Assembly (NCBI RefSeq): GCF_001010805.1
Contig: NZ_CP011477.1
Coordinates: 1 to 64,000 of the forward strand
Origin: Spongiibacter sp. IMCC21906
Lineage (GTDB): Bacteria > Pseudomonadota > Gammaproteobacteria > Pseudomonadales > Spongiibacteraceae
Length of the DNA: 64,000 nucleotides
Direction: 5' to 3'
Below, in pieces: positions 62,968-64,000 of this stretch. The first letter of the stretch is position 1. Each line of letters opens with the position of its first letter. Under the pieces are notes generated by a model. It did not search any database and was not told the origin of the DNA. It worked only from the letters and a program-made list of their open reading frames with translations. A program made the position numbers and the translations under genes.

Positions 62968-64000
62968 CTAGCCCCCTTGTTTTGGTACAACATCCACCAT
63001 TTTGTCCAATGCCCGCAGCTTAGGCGACAAACACCAGCCAGCCATCGTAATCAGCAATGCAAAACCCGCGCCCACCGTAGCCGCAGGCACAGCACCGACC
63101 ATTGCCACTGCGCCACCGGCCCGAAAGTCGCCAAGGTCATTAGACGTGGCAATAAACAGAGAATTAACCGCATTAACCCGGCCCCGAAGATCATCCGGGG
63201 TGGCCAGTTGAATCACCGTAGAACGCAAGTTCACGCTGACCATATCGGCCCCGCCGTAAACGAACAAGGCAAGCAGACTCAGCCAAAGCTGGTCAGACAA
63301 GGCAAACACCAGAATGGCGCCGCAAAATACCAGCAGCGCAATAAATAAACGCCGCCCCACGCCCCGCGCCTCAGGTAATCGAGACATCAGCGTTCCCGCT
63401 ACCACCGCCCCCAATGCCGGCATGGCCCGTAACAAACCCAATGCTTGAGGACCAACCGCCAAAACATCTACCGCAAACACCGGCAACAATGCCACCACGC
63501 TGCCCAGCAGTACAATCAACATATCCAGGGTGATGGCAGGCAAAACATAGGGATTGGCAAACACAAAGCGAACCCCTTGCAGCAGCGCCCGACCATCTCG
63601 CTGAGACGTCTGAACCACTCGGATATCTGGCAACTGGGAGAGCAATAGCAAAGACAAACCCGCCAATATCACCAACACCCAGTAGGTGGCAAAATCCAGT
63701 TGTGCAATCAGTACCCCGGCAACGAAGGGGCCAGCTGTCATCGCCCCATTCCAAACGGTACTCGTTACTGCCACCGCTTTCGACAAGTCGTCTCTACTGA
63801 CAATATTAGGGAGCACCGACTGCAAAGCGGGCCCAAAAAATGCCCGCGCACAGCCGTTAATAAATAACAGGGCAAAGACGACTTCCCGATTAAGCTGCCC
63901 CGACGACAGCGATAACGCCAGCCCCAAAAACACCAATAGCTGCAAACTGCCACAGGCCAGCAACACCCACTTTCGAGGAAAACGGTCAACGACCCAGCCG
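62968..64000 (-). CDS. MFS transporter (EntS-like), 5' end outside the window
   Basis: Frame is open to the right edge; residues before the Met-like TTG at 63966 continue as GWVVDRFPRKWV, MFS motif A of the MFS_3 (EntS/drug exporter) group, so the true start lies beyond 64000. At least 344 residues seen, about ten helices, including LFINGCARAFFGPALQSVLP and GLSLLLLSQLP. It may export a siderophore or drug. The start given in a Met-only reading would truncate the protein. Confidence 0.9.
   Translation of the reverse strand, partial: GWVVDRFPRKWVLLACGSLQLLVFLGLALSLSSGQLNREVVFALLFINGCARAFFGPALQSVLPNIVSRDDLSKAVAVTSTVWNGAMTAGPFVAGVLIAQLDFATYWVLVILAGLSLLLLSQLPDIRVVQTSQRDGRALLQGVRFVFANPYVLPAITLDMLIVLLGSVVALLPVFAVDVLAVGPQALGLLRAMPALGAVVAGTLMSRLPEARGVGRRLFIALLVFCGAILVFALSDQLWLSLLALFVYGGADMVSVNLRSTVIQLATPDDLRGRVNAVNSLFIATSNDLGDFRAGGAVAMVGAVPAATVGAGFALLITMAGWCLSPKLRALDKMVDVVPKQGG

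Overview
The window comes from a gammaproteobacterial chromosome. Supporting evidence is the minCDE block, ppk1/ppx, an E. coli-like ssrA with proteolysis tag ANDDNYALAA, a RegB/RegA (RoxS/RoxR) pair, an emrRAB-like operon and several TonB receptors. Ectoine catabolism, a broken glucosylglycerol gene and a lone integron cassette suggest a marine or halotolerant organism; a Spongiibacter/Zhongshania-like (Cellvibrionales) origin is my inference and was not tested.

Layout. 1-1159: decayed ggpPS-like osmolyte gene with at least four frameshifts. 1.86-7.0 kb: ectoine degradation operon doeB2-doeD-doeA-doeC ending at a strong terminator. 7.2-13.7 kb: DCC-family protein, Met/His-rich outer membrane protein, the RegB/RegA-type redox two-component system and a large phytase-like lipoprotein. 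13.8-20.2 kb: argG, a 1.4 kb repeat-rich non-coding zone (three 217-219 bp tandem units), then divergent ppk1 and ppx.

20.3-29.3 kb is the accessory region. ssrA (tmRNA) is the attachment site of a 5.35 kb element carrying a P4-type integrase, AlpA, a winged-helix protein, several unknown genes, and a gene that contains six CCGACAA iterons at 11 bp spacing beside an A+T-rich tract, resembling a phage-lambda O/ori arrangement. The element is bounded by imperfect 75 bp repeats that include the tmRNA terminator. Beyond its right end are the first 20 codons of a second, diverged integrase and a third attachment-site-like repeat, so the locus has been used repeatedly. Older cargo follows: hipBA and an XRE regulator with a large palindromic operator.

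29.5-45.9 kb is mostly chromosomal: a PNPOx-like flavoprotein, an IorAB-type molybdenum hydroxylase, a secreted protein built of 11-residue repeats (with a CRP-like site upstream), an MscS-family channel, divergent CNNM and CorA magnesium transporters, a phosphopantetheinyl transferase, minCDE and the emrRAB-like efflux operon with a large operator. 46.2-46.93 kb is a single integron cassette: yefM/yoeB with its own promoter and operator, ending in a 100 bp attC whose R'' box contains the toxin stop codon. No integron integrase is visible.

47-64 kb holds a PECR-like reductase, a marR-membrane protein-norE-norF cluster lacking norCB, a retropepsin-like protease, a diguanylate cyclase, two TonB receptor/PepSY reductase clusters (one with an HPP protein upstream and a RegA-type dyad before the receptor), two small membrane proteins and a truncated MFS exporter at the right edge.
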